Positions 29,749 to 39,377 of a stretch of DNA of 64,000 nt are shown here, in pieces; within the stretch, counting starts at the first letter, position 1; the number at the start of each line of letters is the position of its first letter. A program made the translations under genes and the position numbers. The stretch is from Pantoea sp. RIT-PI-b (GTDB lineage Bacteria; Pseudomonadota; Gammaproteobacteria; Enterobacterales; Enterobacteriaceae), in NCBI RefSeq assembly GCF_001187905.1, contig NZ_LGIS01000012.1, positions 186,001 to 250,000 of the forward strand. The letters run 5' to 3'. The notes under the pieces were generated by a model. That model was not told the DNA's origin. It saw nothing but the letters and a program-made list of their open reading frames with translations, and did not search any database.

Positions 29749-31437
29749 TTAAATCGGGCACTCACGCACAATCGGGTTCTGCGCAATCTCTTCTTCCAGC
29801 ACGTGCAACATGCTGTTAGCGATTTCACGTTCGCCCATCACCACACGATTGGCGCCGCGCTCCATAATGTAGGTCACCTCATCGTCATAATGCGCACGTG
29901 CGATGATCTCAATGTCCGGACGCTTCTCACGCGCGGCGGTCACCACTTCACCGGCTTCATAGCCATTTGGAATGGTCAGCAGCAGCCAGCGGGCGCAGTC
30001 GAGGCGCGCTAACTCCATGGTATCGACGCGTGCTGCATTGCCCAGTACCGCTTTGATGCCTTGCTCGCGCAGCGCTTCAACGCGAGGACGGGAGTTTTCC
30101 ACCACCACCAGCGGCACATCCGCTTCCATCAGCTTTTGTCCCAGCAGGCTGCCAACGCGGCCATAGCCGACCAGCACGGCGTGGTTACAGATATCCACCG
30201 GAATTTGCTTCTCCTCTTCAATGGCTTCTTCCAGCGTCTGCTCTTCCATAGTCTCGGTTTTATCGAGATAGCGTTCCAGAAGGGTAAACAGAATCGGGTT
30301 AAGCATGATGGAGAGAATCGCCGCCGCCAGCACCAGATTGCGACCTTCGTCGCTCAGCATACCCAGCGAGATACCGAGACCGGCGAGGATAAAGGCGAAT
30401 TCACCAATCTGCGCCAGGCTCACCGAAATGGTCATTGCGGTACGACGTGAATGACCCAGCAGCGTCACCAGCAGCCAGGCGGCAATCGATTTGCCCAGCA
30501 CGATAATCGCCAGCGCGCCAAGTACCGCCAGCGGCTGCTCAATCAGGATCATCGGATCAAACAGCATGCCGACCGAAACAAAGAACAGCACGGCGAAGGC
30601 GTCGCGCAGCGGCAAAGTATCGTGGGCGGCGCGGTGGCTGAGTTCAGATTCGTTCAGCACCATGCCGGCAAAGAAGGCGCCAAGCGCGAAGGAGACATCA
30701 AAGAATTCAACCGCACCAAAGGCGATACCGAGCGCCAGCGCCAGTACCGCAAGGGTAAATAGCTCACGCGAACCGGTAGCGGCACTCTTGGCGAGAATCC
30801 ATGGCACGACGCGGCGGCCTACCACCATCATCAGCACCATAAAGGCGACGACTTTGCCGATGGTCAGCAGCAGATCCCACAGCAGCAGAGTTGGGCTGGC
30901 GTTGCCCTGTTCCAGCATGCCGGCGATGGCGGGCAGCAGCACCAGCGTTAGCACCATCACTAAATCTTCGACGATTAACCAGCCAATGGCGATTTGTCCG
31001 CGCTGGCTATCAATCAGTTGTCGTTCTTCAAGCGCCCGCAGCAGCACCACGGTACTGGCGGTAGAAAGACACAGGCCAAATACCAGACCGGTCATCCACG
31101 ACCAGCCCATGGTCCAGGAAAGTCCCATTCCCAGCAGCGTCGCCACGGCGATTTGCGCGATGGCGCCAGGAATGGCGATGGACTTTACCGACATCAAATC
31201 CTTCAGCGAGAAGTGCAAACCGACGCCAAACATCAGCAGAATCACGCCGAGTTCAGCCAGTTCTGGGGCAAGGTTGGTATCTGCGACAAAGCCTGGCGTG
31301 AAAGGGCCGGCCAGCACGCCAGCCAATAAGTAACCGACCAGCGGTGAGATGCGCAGGCGGTTTGCCAGCATACCAAGGAGAAATGCGAGGACCAGCCCCC
31401 CGACAATGGTAGTGATCAACGGTGTGGTGTGATGCAT
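29749..31437 (-). CDS. ybaL: YbaL, monovalent cation:proton antiporter-2 family transporter
   Basis: 562 residues. The N-terminal CPA2 (Kef-like) transport domain has about 12-13 helices, with GILMFGVGLHFSLKDL-type features. A C-terminal NAD-binding RCK/TrkA-N domain begins around HAVLVGYGRVGSLLGQKLMEAD. It is a putative K+/H+ efflux system; substrate not proven. The start at 31437 (MHHTTPLITTIVGG) matches relatives; the frame extends 18 codons up. Confidence 0.94.
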   Translation of the reverse strand: MHHTTPLITTIVGGLVLAFLLGMLANRLRISPLVGYLLAGVLAGPFTPGFVADTNLAPELAELGVILLMFGVGLHFSLKDLMSVKSIAIPGAIAQIAVATLLGMGLSWTMGWSWMTGLVFGLCLSTASTVVLLRALEERQLIDSQRGQIAIGWLIVEDLVMVLTLVLLPAIAGMLEQGNASPTLLLWDLLLTIGKVVAFMVLMMVVGRRVVPWILAKSAATGSRELFTLAVLALALGIAFGAVEFFDVSFALGAFFAGMVLNESELSHRAAHDTLPLRDAFAVLFFVSVGMLFDPMILIEQPLAVLGALAIIVLGKSIAAWLLVTLLGHSRRTAMTISVSLAQIGEFAFILAGLGISLGMLSDEGRNLVLAAAILSIMLNPILFTLLERYLDKTETMEEQTLEEAIEEEKQIPVDICNHAVLVGYGRVGSLLGQKLMEADVPLVVVENSRPRVEALREQGIKAVLGNAARVDTMELARLDCARWLLLTIPNGYEAGEVVTAAREKRPDIEIIARAHYDDEVTYIMERGANRVVMGEREIANSMLHVLEEEIAQNPIVRECPI

Positions 31438-31895
31438 GCCTGTCTCCTTGTGTGCAAATGTATCCGCTTGTAACAACCTAGTGTAATGCACAATCGCTTA
31501 CCGCGTTTAAACATTTGAGCGGTAAAAGACCAGTAAATTGAAAAAATGAGACAAAAACGCAGCTGAAGCTTCATTTTCATCAGTTATCTCACTATATCGG
31601 CTGCAAATACGCAGAATGAAGGGCGACGAGGAAAAATAGTTGCCCTGTGAAAGGGGCTTAGGGAAAGTGGTTATCACAGATAAAGCCGTCATAAAGGGGA
31701 TAACGGGTGACCAGGCCAGGATTTGGACGGTGGATGGCAGATTAGATTCTGGTGATGAGCAGCAGATCGTTGCAAGCTGATCCACGTAAAACGTCTTTCA
31801 TCTTGAGTTAATAAGTCATCTGTGCGACACAGAAGGGCGAAAACGCAGATTAAGTCCACCGCTCAGTGGAAAAACGCAGAATAAGGAGATCGGCT
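31438..31895. other. 458-bp intergenic region between divergent ybaL and ushA
   Basis: No convincing gene is seen. A 92-codon minus-strand frame (31507-31785) lacks a ribosome site and protein-like composition. The motif AAAACGCAG occurs three times (near 31554, 31842 and 31871), twice close to ushA, and may be part of a control region. In E. coli fsr lies here; no trace of it is readable. Confidence 0.5.
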
Positions 31896-33650
31896 TTGTT
31901 TTTATCACCGCGAAAAGGGCGCTGGCTGGCGCTGTTAGTGTTACTGCTGCCGATGCTGGCGCAGGCGTGGCAAACGGATCGCAGTTATCGTTTCAGCATT
32001 TTGCACACCAACGATCATCACGGTCGTTACTGGACTAACGCTCAGGGCGAATATGGCCTGGCGGCACAGAAAACCTTGATGGATCAACAGCGTTATGATG
32101 TGCAGGCTAAAGGCGGTGGTGCGCTGATTCTCTCAGCGGGCGATGTGAACACCGGCGTGCCAGAGTCAGATATGCTGGATGCGGAGCCGGATATTCGCGG
32201 CATGAATCTGGTCGGTTATGACGCCATGGCGTTGGGCAACCACGAATTTGATAAACCACTCAGCGTGCTGCAGAAGCAGCAGAAGTGGGCCAAGTTTCCG
32301 TTCCTTTCGGCCAACATCTATCAAAAAGGCACCGATACGCGCTTATTTAAGCCGTGGGCGACCTTTAATCGCATGGGGCTAAAGATCGCGGTGATCGGCC
32401 TGACCACCACCGACACGCTGCGCATCTCCAATCCGGAGAATATCGCCGCCATTGATATCCGCGATCCGGTGAAAGAGACCGAGAAAGCGGTGGCGGAACT
32501 GCGCGCCAGTGAAAAACCTGACGTGATTATCGCACTAACGCACATGGGTCATTACGACGACGGTCAGCACGGTAGCAATGCGCCAGGCGACGTTGAACTG
32601 GCACGCAGCCTGCCGCCCGGCACCCTCAATGTGATCATCGGCGGCCATTCGCAGGATGCGGTGTGCATGGAGAAAGAGAACGTCAGCGTAAAAGATTATC
32701 AGCCGGGCCAACCGTGCCAGCCGGATCGCCAGAATGGCGTGTGGATCATGCAGGCGAAGGAGTGGGGCAAATTCGTTGGACGTGGTGACTTCACCTTTCG
32801 TAATGGCGAGCTGACGCTGGAGAATTACCAGCTGATCCCGGTGAATCTGAAACACAAAGTGAAGAACCTCGATGGCAGCGAATCCTGGCTCACCTGGCAG
32901 GAGGAGATCCCGAAAAACAGCGCGATGATGAAGCTGTTAACCCCTTATCAACTGCGTGCCGGCAAGAAGCTGGATGTGAAAGTCGGCAGCAGCGATGGCG
33001 TATTCGTTGGCGAACGCGACAAGGTGCGATTTGAACAAACCAACCTCGGTCAGCTGATTTTGCGCGCGCAGATGGATGCGACCAAAGCGGACTTTGCCGT
33101 GATGAGCGGTGGCGGCATTCGCACTTCGTTGGCGCAGGGCAATCTGAGCTGGCGCGATCTGCTGCAGGTGCAGCCGTTCGGCAATCAGGTAGTTTCGGTC
33201 ACGCTTACCGGCAATGAGTTGCTGAACTATCTGGCGACGGTGGCCAATATCAAAGTGGACTCAGGTGGCTTCGCGCAGTTCACCAACATCAGTTTGATAG
33301 CGGATGGCAAAGGCGTGAGCGATGTGAAGATTAACGGCGAGGCGCTGCAAAAGGATAAAACTTATCGCATGGCGACCAACAGCTTCAACGCCAGCGGCGG
33401 CGACGGTTATCCGAACATCGAAACCCATGCCGGTTTCAGCAATAGCGGGCTGCGTGATGCCGATGTGCTGCGCGAATTTGTTAGCCAGCATTCGCCGTTG
33501 AAGATTGCCGACTTTGCGCCAACCGGCATCGTGCATCTGACGGAAGCGCAGATTGAGGAGCGCAACAAAGCGCAGGAGAAGCAGCGGAAACCAAGCTATC
33601 CGCAGATGATTCTGGCGTGGATTTGGCCGCGCGCCGCGCAGCAACATTGA
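31896..33650 (+). CDS. ushA: UshA-like periplasmic 5'-nucleotidase / UDP-sugar hydrolase
   Basis: 584 residues from the chosen start. Signal peptide (LLVLLLPMLAQA), then metallophosphatase motifs ILHTNDHHG, SAGDVNTG and GNHEFDKP, with metal-binding GGHSQD, and a C-terminal nucleotide-binding domain (NSFNASGGDGYPN). It degrades external nucleotides and UDP-sugars. I prefer the TTG at 31896 because AAGGAG lies exactly 7 nt upstream; a GTG at 31866 would add ten basic residues. The C-terminus carries an extra tail after VHLTEAQ. Somewhat diverged from E. coli UshA (550 residues). Confidence 0.9.
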   Translation: MFLSPRKGRWLALLVLLLPMLAQAWQTDRSYRFSILHTNDHHGRYWTNAQGEYGLAAQKTLMDQQRYDVQAKGGGALILSAGDVNTGVPESDMLDAEPDIRGMNLVGYDAMALGNHEFDKPLSVLQKQQKWAKFPFLSANIYQKGTDTRLFKPWATFNRMGLKIAVIGLTTTDTLRISNPENIAAIDIRDPVKETEKAVAELRASEKPDVIIALTHMGHYDDGQHGSNAPGDVELARSLPPGTLNVIIGGHSQDAVCMEKENVSVKDYQPGQPCQPDRQNGVWIMQAKEWGKFVGRGDFTFRNGELTLENYQLIPVNLKHKVKNLDGSESWLTWQEEIPKNSAMMKLLTPYQLRAGKKLDVKVGSSDGVFVGERDKVRFEQTNLGQLILRAQMDATKADFAVMSGGGIRTSLAQGNLSWRDLLQVQPFGNQVVSVTLTGNELLNYLATVANIKVDSGGFAQFTNISLIADGKGVSDVKINGEALQKDKTYRMATNSFNASGGDGYPNIETHAGFSNSGLRDADVLREFVSQHSPLKIADFAPTGIVHLTEAQIEERNKAQEKQRKPSYPQMILAWIWPRAAQQH

Positions 33651-33663
33651 ACGCTGATGGCCA

Positions 33664-33713
33664 GGTGCGCATGATTGCGCATCTGGGCCGTAGGGTCGGC
33701 CTTCATGGCGACC
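33664..33713. repeat. Composite palindromic repeat between ushA and the PACE gene
   Basis: Same unit as at 29678-29728: a GGTGCGCAT...TGCGCATC dyad (33664-33683) followed by GTAG (33690-33693) and a GGTCGGCC...GGCGACC dyad (33694-33713). It has a few differences, showing decay of one copy. Confidence 0.8.
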
Positions 33714-33729
33714 GGTTTTCAGAGAGGCA

Positions 33730-34161
33730 TCAAGCCTGACAGGATTTCTGCGTCACCCAACGGTGGCGCAATTTATCCCACACCCAGTTGTAGAGCATGG
33801 TATAGGGCAGGAAGAACAGAAAGAACGCCACTTCCAGCACGAAGGCTTCCAGCAGCGAAATATTCAGCATCCAGGCGGCAATCGGCAAGCCGATCAGGAT
33901 AAAACCACCTTCAAAGCCCAGCGCGTGCATAGCGCGCAGACCGAAGCCGCGTTTAACCTGCGGCGGCCAGATGCGATCAAAACCGGTGTTATAGATCATG
34001 TTCCACAGCATGGCGACGGTCGACAGCATGATCGCCAGCGCGCCCATCTGAAACAGCGGTTTCTCCATGATCCAGGCAGCCAGCGGCGCAACGGTGATAA
34101 GTGCCAACCCTTCAAAGCCTGCGGCATGACAAAAACGTTCTTTCAGCGAACGGGTACGCAT
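33730..34161 (-). CDS. PACE-family efflux transporter (AceI-like)
   Basis: 143 residues, four membrane helices in two BTP repeats (HAAGFEGLALITVAPLAAW and HALGFEGGFILIGLPIAAW). Each repeat holds the conserved Glu of the PACE family, which exports biocides such as chlorhexidine, and in natural settings probably short diamines. AGGAGGTTTCT precedes the ATG. It is divergent from a LysR gene (90 bp), the common PACE arrangement. Not present here in E. coli. Confidence 0.92.
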   Translation of the reverse strand: MRTRSLKERFCHAAGFEGLALITVAPLAAWIMEKPLFQMGALAIMLSTVAMLWNMIYNTGFDRIWPPQVKRGFGLRAMHALGFEGGFILIGLPIAAWMLNISLLEAFVLEVAFFLFFLPYTMLYNWVWDKLRHRWVTQKSCQA

Positions 34162-34251
34162 AGAAACCTCCTGATTAGTGATGTCGCGTATTTTCGCACC
34201 CTAAAATGCTAAGATAAAATGATCACCTATCGATAAAAGCGATGGTTCACC

Positions 34252-35121
34252 ATGAAGTACTCCCCGGAATCTCTTGAAGCTTTTGTGCAAACCGTCGCCA
34301 GCGGATCGTTTTCAGCGGCAGCGCGCGCGTTGGCAAAAAGCCAGTCCACCATCAGCAGCGCGGTAGCTAATCTGGAAGATGATCTGGGCTTCACGCTGTT
34401 TGATCGCAGCGGACGCCAGCCGGTGCTCACCGAACATGGACAGCGTGCGTTTGCGCAGGTGCAGCAGATTCTGGCCGCCAGCCAGCGGCTGGATGAGCTG
34501 GCGGTGCGCCTGTCGCAGGGGGTTGAGCCGCGCCTTAGCCTGGCGATCTCTGATTTCTGGCAGGCCGATCATCATCAAAATTTGCTCAATCGTTTTGATC
34601 AACGTTATCCGGATATCGAGTTCGAGTGCATGATCGCGGAGGATGCGGATGCTTTAGATCTGTTGCAGGCCGGTCGTGTGCATCTCGGCGTGGTACGGGC
34701 GCAGCCACAGCTACCGCCGGATTTGGCGGTGGCGCGCCTGCAGGTTGGCGCGCAGATGGCGATCTATCTGCATCAGGATCATGCCTTGTCGCAGTTGCAG
34801 CAGGTGAGTGAAGGGCAGTTAGGTGAGCTGCGGCATCTACGGCTCAACACGTGGGTGCAAAATCGTGAGCCGCTGCCCGCCGGACGCGTGTGGTCAGCGC
34901 CATCCTATCTATTGCTGCTGGAGATGGCGGAGCAGGGTTTCGGCTGGAGCGTGTTGCCGCGCTGGCTAGTGGAGCAGTTTGGTCATCAGGTGCTAAAAGA
35001 GCTGCCGGTGCCGGGCTGGCCACAGCGTATTGCGGTAGATGTGGTGTGGTCACGACGCAATCCACCGGGACCGGCCGGGCGCTGGATGATCGATCAACTC
35101 TGCGCCCAGCAGCCCGATTAA
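34252..35121 (+). CDS. LysR-family regulator of the divergent PACE gene
   Basis: 289 residues, N-terminal helix-turn-helix ([34 protein letters not shown]) and substrate-binding domain. The gene lies head to head with the PACE transporter, so it most likely controls it, as AceR controls AceI in Acinetobacter (known for that family). The 3' end overlaps convergent ybaK by 4 bp. Confidence 0.9.
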   Translation: MKYSPESLEAFVQTVASGSFSAAARALAKSQSTISSAVANLEDDLGFTLFDRSGRQPVLTEHGQRAFAQVQQILAASQRLDELAVRLSQGVEPRLSLAISDFWQADHHQNLLNRFDQRYPDIEFECMIAEDADALDLLQAGRVHLGVVRAQPQLPPDLAVARLQVGAQMAIYLHQDHALSQLQQVSEGQLGELRHLRLNTWVQNREPLPAGRVWSAPSYLLLLEMAEQGFGWSVLPRWLVEQFGHQVLKELPVPGWPQRIAVDVVWSRRNPPGPAGRWMIDQLCAQQPD

Positions 35122-35597
35122 TCGCGTCTGGCGACATCGGCCAGCGGCGCATCCAGCAGGCGCGACAAATCCTGCGCCGCTAGCTCGATATCCAGCCCGC
35201 GCTTGCCGCCAGAGATGAAAATGGTGGCGAACTCCGCCGCCTGCCGATCGATCACCGTTGGTAGACGTTTTTTCTGTCCCAGCGGGCTAATGCCGCCCAC
35301 CAGATAACCGGTTACGCGCTGTGCTAGCTGCGGATCGGCCATATCGGCTTTCTTGGCGCCCAGCGCTTTGGCGACCTTTTTTAGGTCCAGCTGGGTTGAG
35401 ACCGGCGTCACCGCCACGGCTAGCGCTTTGGCATCGCCATTGAGCGACACCAGCAAAGTTTTGAACACCTGGCGCGCATCAAGATTGAGCTTACGCACCG
35501 CTTCATCACCAAAATTAGTTTCATGGCTGTCGTGGTCATATGGATGCAGGGTAAAGGTGACGTTTTGTTTTTCCAGAAGTTTTACCGCGGGCGTCAT
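35118..35597 (-). CDS. ybaK: YbaK, Cys-tRNA(Pro) deacylase
   Basis: 159 residues, single YbaK/ProX editing domain. It hydrolyses Cys-tRNA(Pro) made in error by ProRS, acting in trans. Conserved features: [23 protein letters not shown], with catalytic Lys, and [14 protein letters not shown]. Normal length. Confidence 0.95.
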   Translation of the reverse strand: MTPAVKLLEKQNVTFTLHPYDHDSHETNFGDEAVRKLNLDARQVFKTLLVSLNGDAKALAVAVTPVSTQLDLKKVAKALGAKKADMADPQLAQRVTGYLVGGISPLGQKKRLPTVIDRQAAEFATIFISGGKRGLDIELAAQDLSRLLDAPLADVARRD

Positions 35598-35685
35598 GAT
35601 TGGTCCTTGTTAGGAATATTCTTATTTCAGTTTTGATGGAAAAACAGTGGCGAAATTCTGAACTTTGCGCGAGAATTGGCCCGCG

Positions 35686-35769
35686 CCAGCAAGAGATTGC
35701 TGGTGATAACCAAAATCATAAACAAATTCCTCTTTGACGGGCCAATATTATTATTGGCCTTCTTTTTTT
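35686..35769 (+). ncRNA. chiX: ChiX small RNA
   Basis: The segment AAATTCCTCTTTGACGGGCC (35724-35743) is the conserved core of ChiX (SroB/MicM). It is preceded by a 5' hairpin (CCAGCAAGAGATTGCTGG) and followed by a terminator stem GGCCAATA...TATTGGCC with T-rich tail. The location between ybaK and ybaP is the E. coli chiX locus. ChiX is an Hfq-dependent RNA silencing the chitoporin chiP and other mRNAs. The exact 5' end is estimated. Confidence 0.9.
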
Positions 35770-35804
35770 CTGAATTTTTCCATTGTTATCACTCGCACAT
35801 ACTT

Positions 35805-35879
35805 GTAGCGACGCGATTTATCGCGTGCTTTTCAGCGTCATTCGTAAGCTCAAATGAGCGCAATAAATTGCGCCGCTAC
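35805..35879. repeat. Inverted pair of GTAG-headed palindromes (second family)
   Basis: GTAGCGACGCGATTTATCGC (35805-35824, palindrome extends to 35826) faces an inverted partner at 35858-35879, whose reverse complement begins GTAGCGGCGCAATTTATTGC. The spacer is 31 bp. Each arm is itself a palindrome, like a BIME made of two REP elements. It lies between chiX and the ybaP stop. Confidence 0.85.
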
Positions 35880-35894
35880 GGATAGGTGCAGAAT

Positions 35895-36695
35895 TTATTT
35901 CTTCAGCAACCCCGGCAAATTATCGTCGCCATACAGATGCAGCGCGCCCACCGCCACCACATATCGCCCTTTAGGTAATGCCAGCAACAGTTCGCGCCAG
36001 TGCTGATTACGATTACGCATCAGCGTGTCGTTAAGCTCGCTGCTAAAAGTGCTGGGCAACGCCACGGGTTGCTGCGTTGGCGGCGCATCCAGCCACCAGC
36101 TAATCATGGTTTGCAGCAGACGTGCGTTGGTATGCCAATGCTCAAGCGTATCCAGCAACAGCGGCAAACCATCCTGCGGCAGCGATTTCAGCAGGGCGAT
36201 CTGGGTTTCGGGACCTTCCAGTTCAATAATGCGTTTATTCGCCGCTTTTGCCGCCTGCAACAGCTGATAATCGATGCCAAACTGCGGACGTAAGCCGAGT
36301 CGCTGCGCCTGTTGTGCCTGTAACATCAACGCGATTTGCCAGAACGGCAGCGTGTCGAACACGCTCAGTGAAAGTGACAGCTCATCACACAGGGCTTGCA
36401 GCCGTTGCAGGACGTCAGCTGCAAGGCGCATTGCCAGCGGCGGATGCGCATCATCGTTGCTAAACGGCGATGCGCCTTGCGTGATATCGGCTTCAACAAT
36501 CAGCGCGTCGGCTTTATTAAGCTGACGCAGCAAACCGGCGGGCAGCGGCTGCATGTCGCGCGTGCCCATATGAATGCTGCCCGCCAGATGCAGGCGTCGG
36601 TCACCCAGCTGAATATCCATGGCCGGCCAGCTGTAACTGGCCGGGAAAAGGGTCGCGATCCGTTGTTGGATGCTGTGCCACAGACCGTGTCTCAT
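35895..36695 (-). CDS. ybaP: YbaP, TraB/GumN-like family protein
   Basis: 266 residues. N-terminal GSIHMG (GxxH motif), the IVEAD segment, and a C-terminal GALHLYG motif define the TraB (Tiki-like, putative metalloprotease) family. Function in enterobacteria unknown. I chose the ATG at 36695 (MRHGLWHSIQQ), with AGGA upstream; the frame runs 16 codons further. No clear signal peptide. Confidence 0.9.
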   Translation of the reverse strand: MRHGLWHSIQQRIATLFPASYSWPAMDIQLGDRRLHLAGSIHMGTRDMQPLPAGLLRQLNKADALIVEADITQGASPFSNDDAHPPLAMRLAADVLQRLQALCDELSLSLSVFDTLPFWQIALMLQAQQAQRLGLRPQFGIDYQLLQAAKAANKRIIELEGPETQIALLKSLPQDGLPLLLDTLEHWHTNARLLQTMISWWLDAPPTQQPVALPSTFSSELNDTLMRNRNQHWRELLLALPKGRYVVAVGALHLYGDDNLPGLLKK

Positions 36696-36768
36696 TCCCT
36701 GTCCTGTCCTTTTTAATGCAAAAATCCATGCTAGCGATTTCATCCACGGAAGAACAGGGCTGGAGTGG

Positions 36769-39288
36769 CTATTCCCGCTGCGCGGGCTTGAAGCGCAGCA
36801 AACGGTTAGCGTTACTCACCACGGTAATTGACGATAGCGCCATCGCCGCGCCCGCCACAATTGGGCTCAGCAGCAGGCCGGTAAACGGATAGAACACGCC
36901 CGCGGCAATCGGAATGCCCAAACTGTTGTAAATGAGGGCGCCTAATAGGTTCTGACGCATATTGCGCAGCGTGGCGCTGGCTATCGACAACGCATCGGCG
37001 ACGCAGTGCAGATCGTTGCGCATCAGCGTCATTGCTGCGGTTTCAACCGCCACGTCGCTGCCGCCGCCCATCGCGATACCGACATCTGCCTGCGCCAGCG
37101 CCGGTGCATCATTAATGCCGTCGCCCACCATCACCACTTTGCGACCTTGCTGCTGCAGTTGAGTAATGGCCTGCGCTTTGCCCTCCGGCAGTACGCCGGC
37201 AATCACTTCATCAATTCCGGCTTCGGCAGCAATTGCCTGCGCGGTTTTCTGGTGATCGCCGGTCAACATAATCAAGCGATAACCCAGCTGATGCAGACGC
37301 TGCAGCGCCACTTTGCTCTCCGGACGTAGGCTGTCACGCAGCGCGATTAATCCCAGTAGCTGATCACTATCGGCCAGCAGCACCGGCGTAGCGCCTTGTG
37401 CGGCAAAGTGCTCGATATCCGCCTGCGCGGCGCGGTAATCAATCTGATGTGCATCCAGCAGCGCCTGATTACCCAGCAGCAGCGTTCTGTCGTCAACTTT
37501 AGCGCTGATGCCTTTGCCACGTATTGTACGAAATTGCTTAACCGCTTCGCCGCTGACATCAGGCGCGGCAGCGAGAATTGCTTTAGCCAGCGGATGGCTG
37601 GATCCATGCTCCATCTGCGCCGCCGCGCTGAGCACCTGCTGGCGATTCCAGTCGCTGTATAGCACCACATCGCTGACCTGCGGCGTGCCGCGCGTCAGGG
37701 TGCCGGTTTTATCGAACACGATGGTATCGACTTCGCTGGCACGTTGCAGCGCATCGGCGTCACGCACCAGCACGCCCAGTTCTGCCGCGCGTCCCACGCC
37801 AGCAATCACCGACATCGGCGTGGCTAAACCCAAGGCGCAAGGACAGGCGATGATCAGCACCGTGGTGACAATCACTAAGGTATAAGCCAGCTGCGGCTGC
37901 GGACCAACCAGATACCAAATCAGGCCGCTCAGCAGCGCAATCGCGACCACCACCGGGACAAAAACGGCGGAGATGCGATCGGCCAGACGCCCGATGTCAG
38001 GCTTGCTGCTTTGCGCCTGTCGCACCAGATTAATGATGCGCGACAGCGTGGTCTGGCTGCCGGTGGCGCGCGCGACAAAGTGCAGCGTGCCGTCTTGCAC
38101 CAGCGTACCGGCAAAGATTTTGTCGCCCGACTGTTTGGCCTGCGGTACGGCTTCGCCGGTCAGCATGGCTTCATCAAACCAGGCTTCGCCGTTGACGACG
38201 TCACCATCTACTGGCACGCGATCGCCGGTCACCAGTTTAAGCGTCATGCCTGGCTGAACCTCGCTCAGCGGCAGCAAGGTTTCACCGTGATCGCTGACGA
38301 CGCGCGCCTGCGCGGGCGTTAAATCCAGCAGACGTTCCAGTGCTTTTGAGGCACGCTGCCGTGCGCGCTGCTCCAGCGCGTGGCCAAGATTGATTAAGCC
38401 CACGATCATCACGCTGGCTTCAAAATAGAGATGGCGTGCCTGATGCGGAAAGAATTCTGGCCATAGCGCCACACTCATTGAATAGAGCCACGCTGCGCCG
38501 GTTCCCAGCGCCACCAGCGTATCCATGGTGGCGGTGCCGTGACGCAAACTGCGCCACGCGCTACGATAGAAATGGCCACCGGCAATCAGCATCACCAGCA
38601 AGGTGATCACGCCCAGCGTGCGCCACAGCGTTTGGTTATCGGCGCTCAGCATCATGTTGTCGCCGAGCATGCCCCAAATCATCATCGGCACGCCGAGCAG
38701 CAAGGCCAGCGCTGATTGCCAGCTAAAGCGCCGCATGGCTTGCCGTGCGCTGACCTGCTGGCGTTCGCGTCGCGTTTGTTCATCATCGATCACTTCGGCG
38801 GAATAGCCCGCCTGATCGACCGCGCTAACCAGCGCGTCGGCTGGTGCATCGCCGAGGATCAGCGCGCTGCGCTCGCCGAGATTGACGCGTGCCTGGCTGA
38901 CGCCGGGCACGTTTTGTAGCGCCTGCTCCACGCGACTCACGCAGCTGGCGCAGCTCATGCCGCCAATCAGTAAGTGATGCACGGGAAGATCTTTGGTAAG
39001 CGATTCTGCCGGTTGCGACTCCGTTGTCAGCGCCTCCGGCGGCGGCTCTGTAGCTGTCAACGGTTTAGGCTTTGGGCTGGCTGCGCCGTCTTTCAGCACC
39101 GCGTGATAACCGGCTTGTTCCACCGTGGCGATCAGATCGCTGGCACTGGCGGCGCCAGTTACGCGCGCTTCTTCCTGCGTGACGTCGGCCTGTTCGACAT
39201 CGCTGCGCTGCTCCAGCGCTTCTTTTACGCGTTTAACACAGTGGCCGCAGGACAAGCCGTCCAACGCCAGCAGTTGAGTATGTGACAT
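36769..39288 (-). CDS. copA: CopA, Cu(I)-exporting P1B-type ATPase
   Basis: 839 residues. Two N-terminal metal-binding domains with GLSCGHC and GMSCASC, a Pro/Ala-rich linker between them, eight membrane helices, the CPC metal site ([12 protein letters not shown]), phosphorylation motif DKTGTLTRG, and hinge [14 protein letters not shown]. It exports Cu(I) from the cytoplasm. An in-frame slippery CCCAAAG after the first domain allows a short chaperone form. Divergent from cueR through the CueR operator; ybaS/ybaT of E. coli are absent. Confidence 0.97.
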   Translation of the reverse strand: MSHTQLLALDGLSCGHCVKRVKEALEQRSDVEQADVTQEEARVTGAASASDLIATVEQAGYHAVLKDGAASPKPKPLTATEPPPEALTTESQPAESLTKDLPVHHLLIGGMSCASCVSRVEQALQNVPGVSQARVNLGERSALILGDAPADALVSAVDQAGYSAEVIDDEQTRRERQQVSARQAMRRFSWQSALALLLGVPMMIWGMLGDNMMLSADNQTLWRTLGVITLLVMLIAGGHFYRSAWRSLRHGTATMDTLVALGTGAAWLYSMSVALWPEFFPHQARHLYFEASVMIVGLINLGHALEQRARQRASKALERLLDLTPAQARVVSDHGETLLPLSEVQPGMTLKLVTGDRVPVDGDVVNGEAWFDEAMLTGEAVPQAKQSGDKIFAGTLVQDGTLHFVARATGSQTTLSRIINLVRQAQSSKPDIGRLADRISAVFVPVVVAIALLSGLIWYLVGPQPQLAYTLVIVTTVLIIACPCALGLATPMSVIAGVGRAAELGVLVRDADALQRASEVDTIVFDKTGTLTRGTPQVSDVVLYSDWNRQQVLSAAAQMEHGSSHPLAKAILAAAPDVSGEAVKQFRTIRGKGISAKVDDRTLLLGNQALLDAHQIDYRAAQADIEHFAAQGATPVLLADSDQLLGLIALRDSLRPESKVALQRLHQLGYRLIMLTGDHQKTAQAIAAEAGIDEVIAGVLPEGKAQAITQLQQQGRKVVMVGDGINDAPALAQADVGIAMGGGSDVAVETAAMTLMRNDLHCVADALSIASATLRNMRQNLLGALIYNSLGIPIAAGVFYPFTGLLLSPIVAGAAMALSSITVVSNANRLLRFKPAQRE
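39065..39076 (-). promoter_or_regulatory. Programmed -1 frameshift site in copA giving CopA(Z)
   Basis: On the minus strand C CCA AAG (39076-39070) is in the correct frame at codons 72-73. After a -1 slip the ribosome reads GCC then TAA (39067-39065), making a 74-residue protein that is just the first metal-binding domain. In E. coli the same heptamer at the same place makes the 70-residue copper chaperone CopA(Z). Confidence 0.8.
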
Positions 39289-39344
39289 GGTTTACTCCTC
39301 AGGTTTTGACTGCATGCAAAATTTGCATTAGAGATGTACCCTAA

Positions 39345-39368
39345 ACCTTCCATTCAGGGGAAGGTCAA
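39345..39368 (-). promoter_or_regulatory. CueR-controlled promoter of copA
   Basis: The dyad ACCTTCC-ATTCAGG-GGAAGGT (39345-39365) lies in the spacer after -35 TTGACC (minus strand, 39368-39363), with the long spacer typical of MerR-type promoters. It closely matches the E. coli copA promoter. Confidence 0.92.
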
Positions 39369-39377
39369 GAGGTGAAT

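Noticed and set aside
31507-31785. 92-codon minus-strand frame between ybaL and ushA
   Set aside because: No ribosome site, odd composition, no recognisable similarity.
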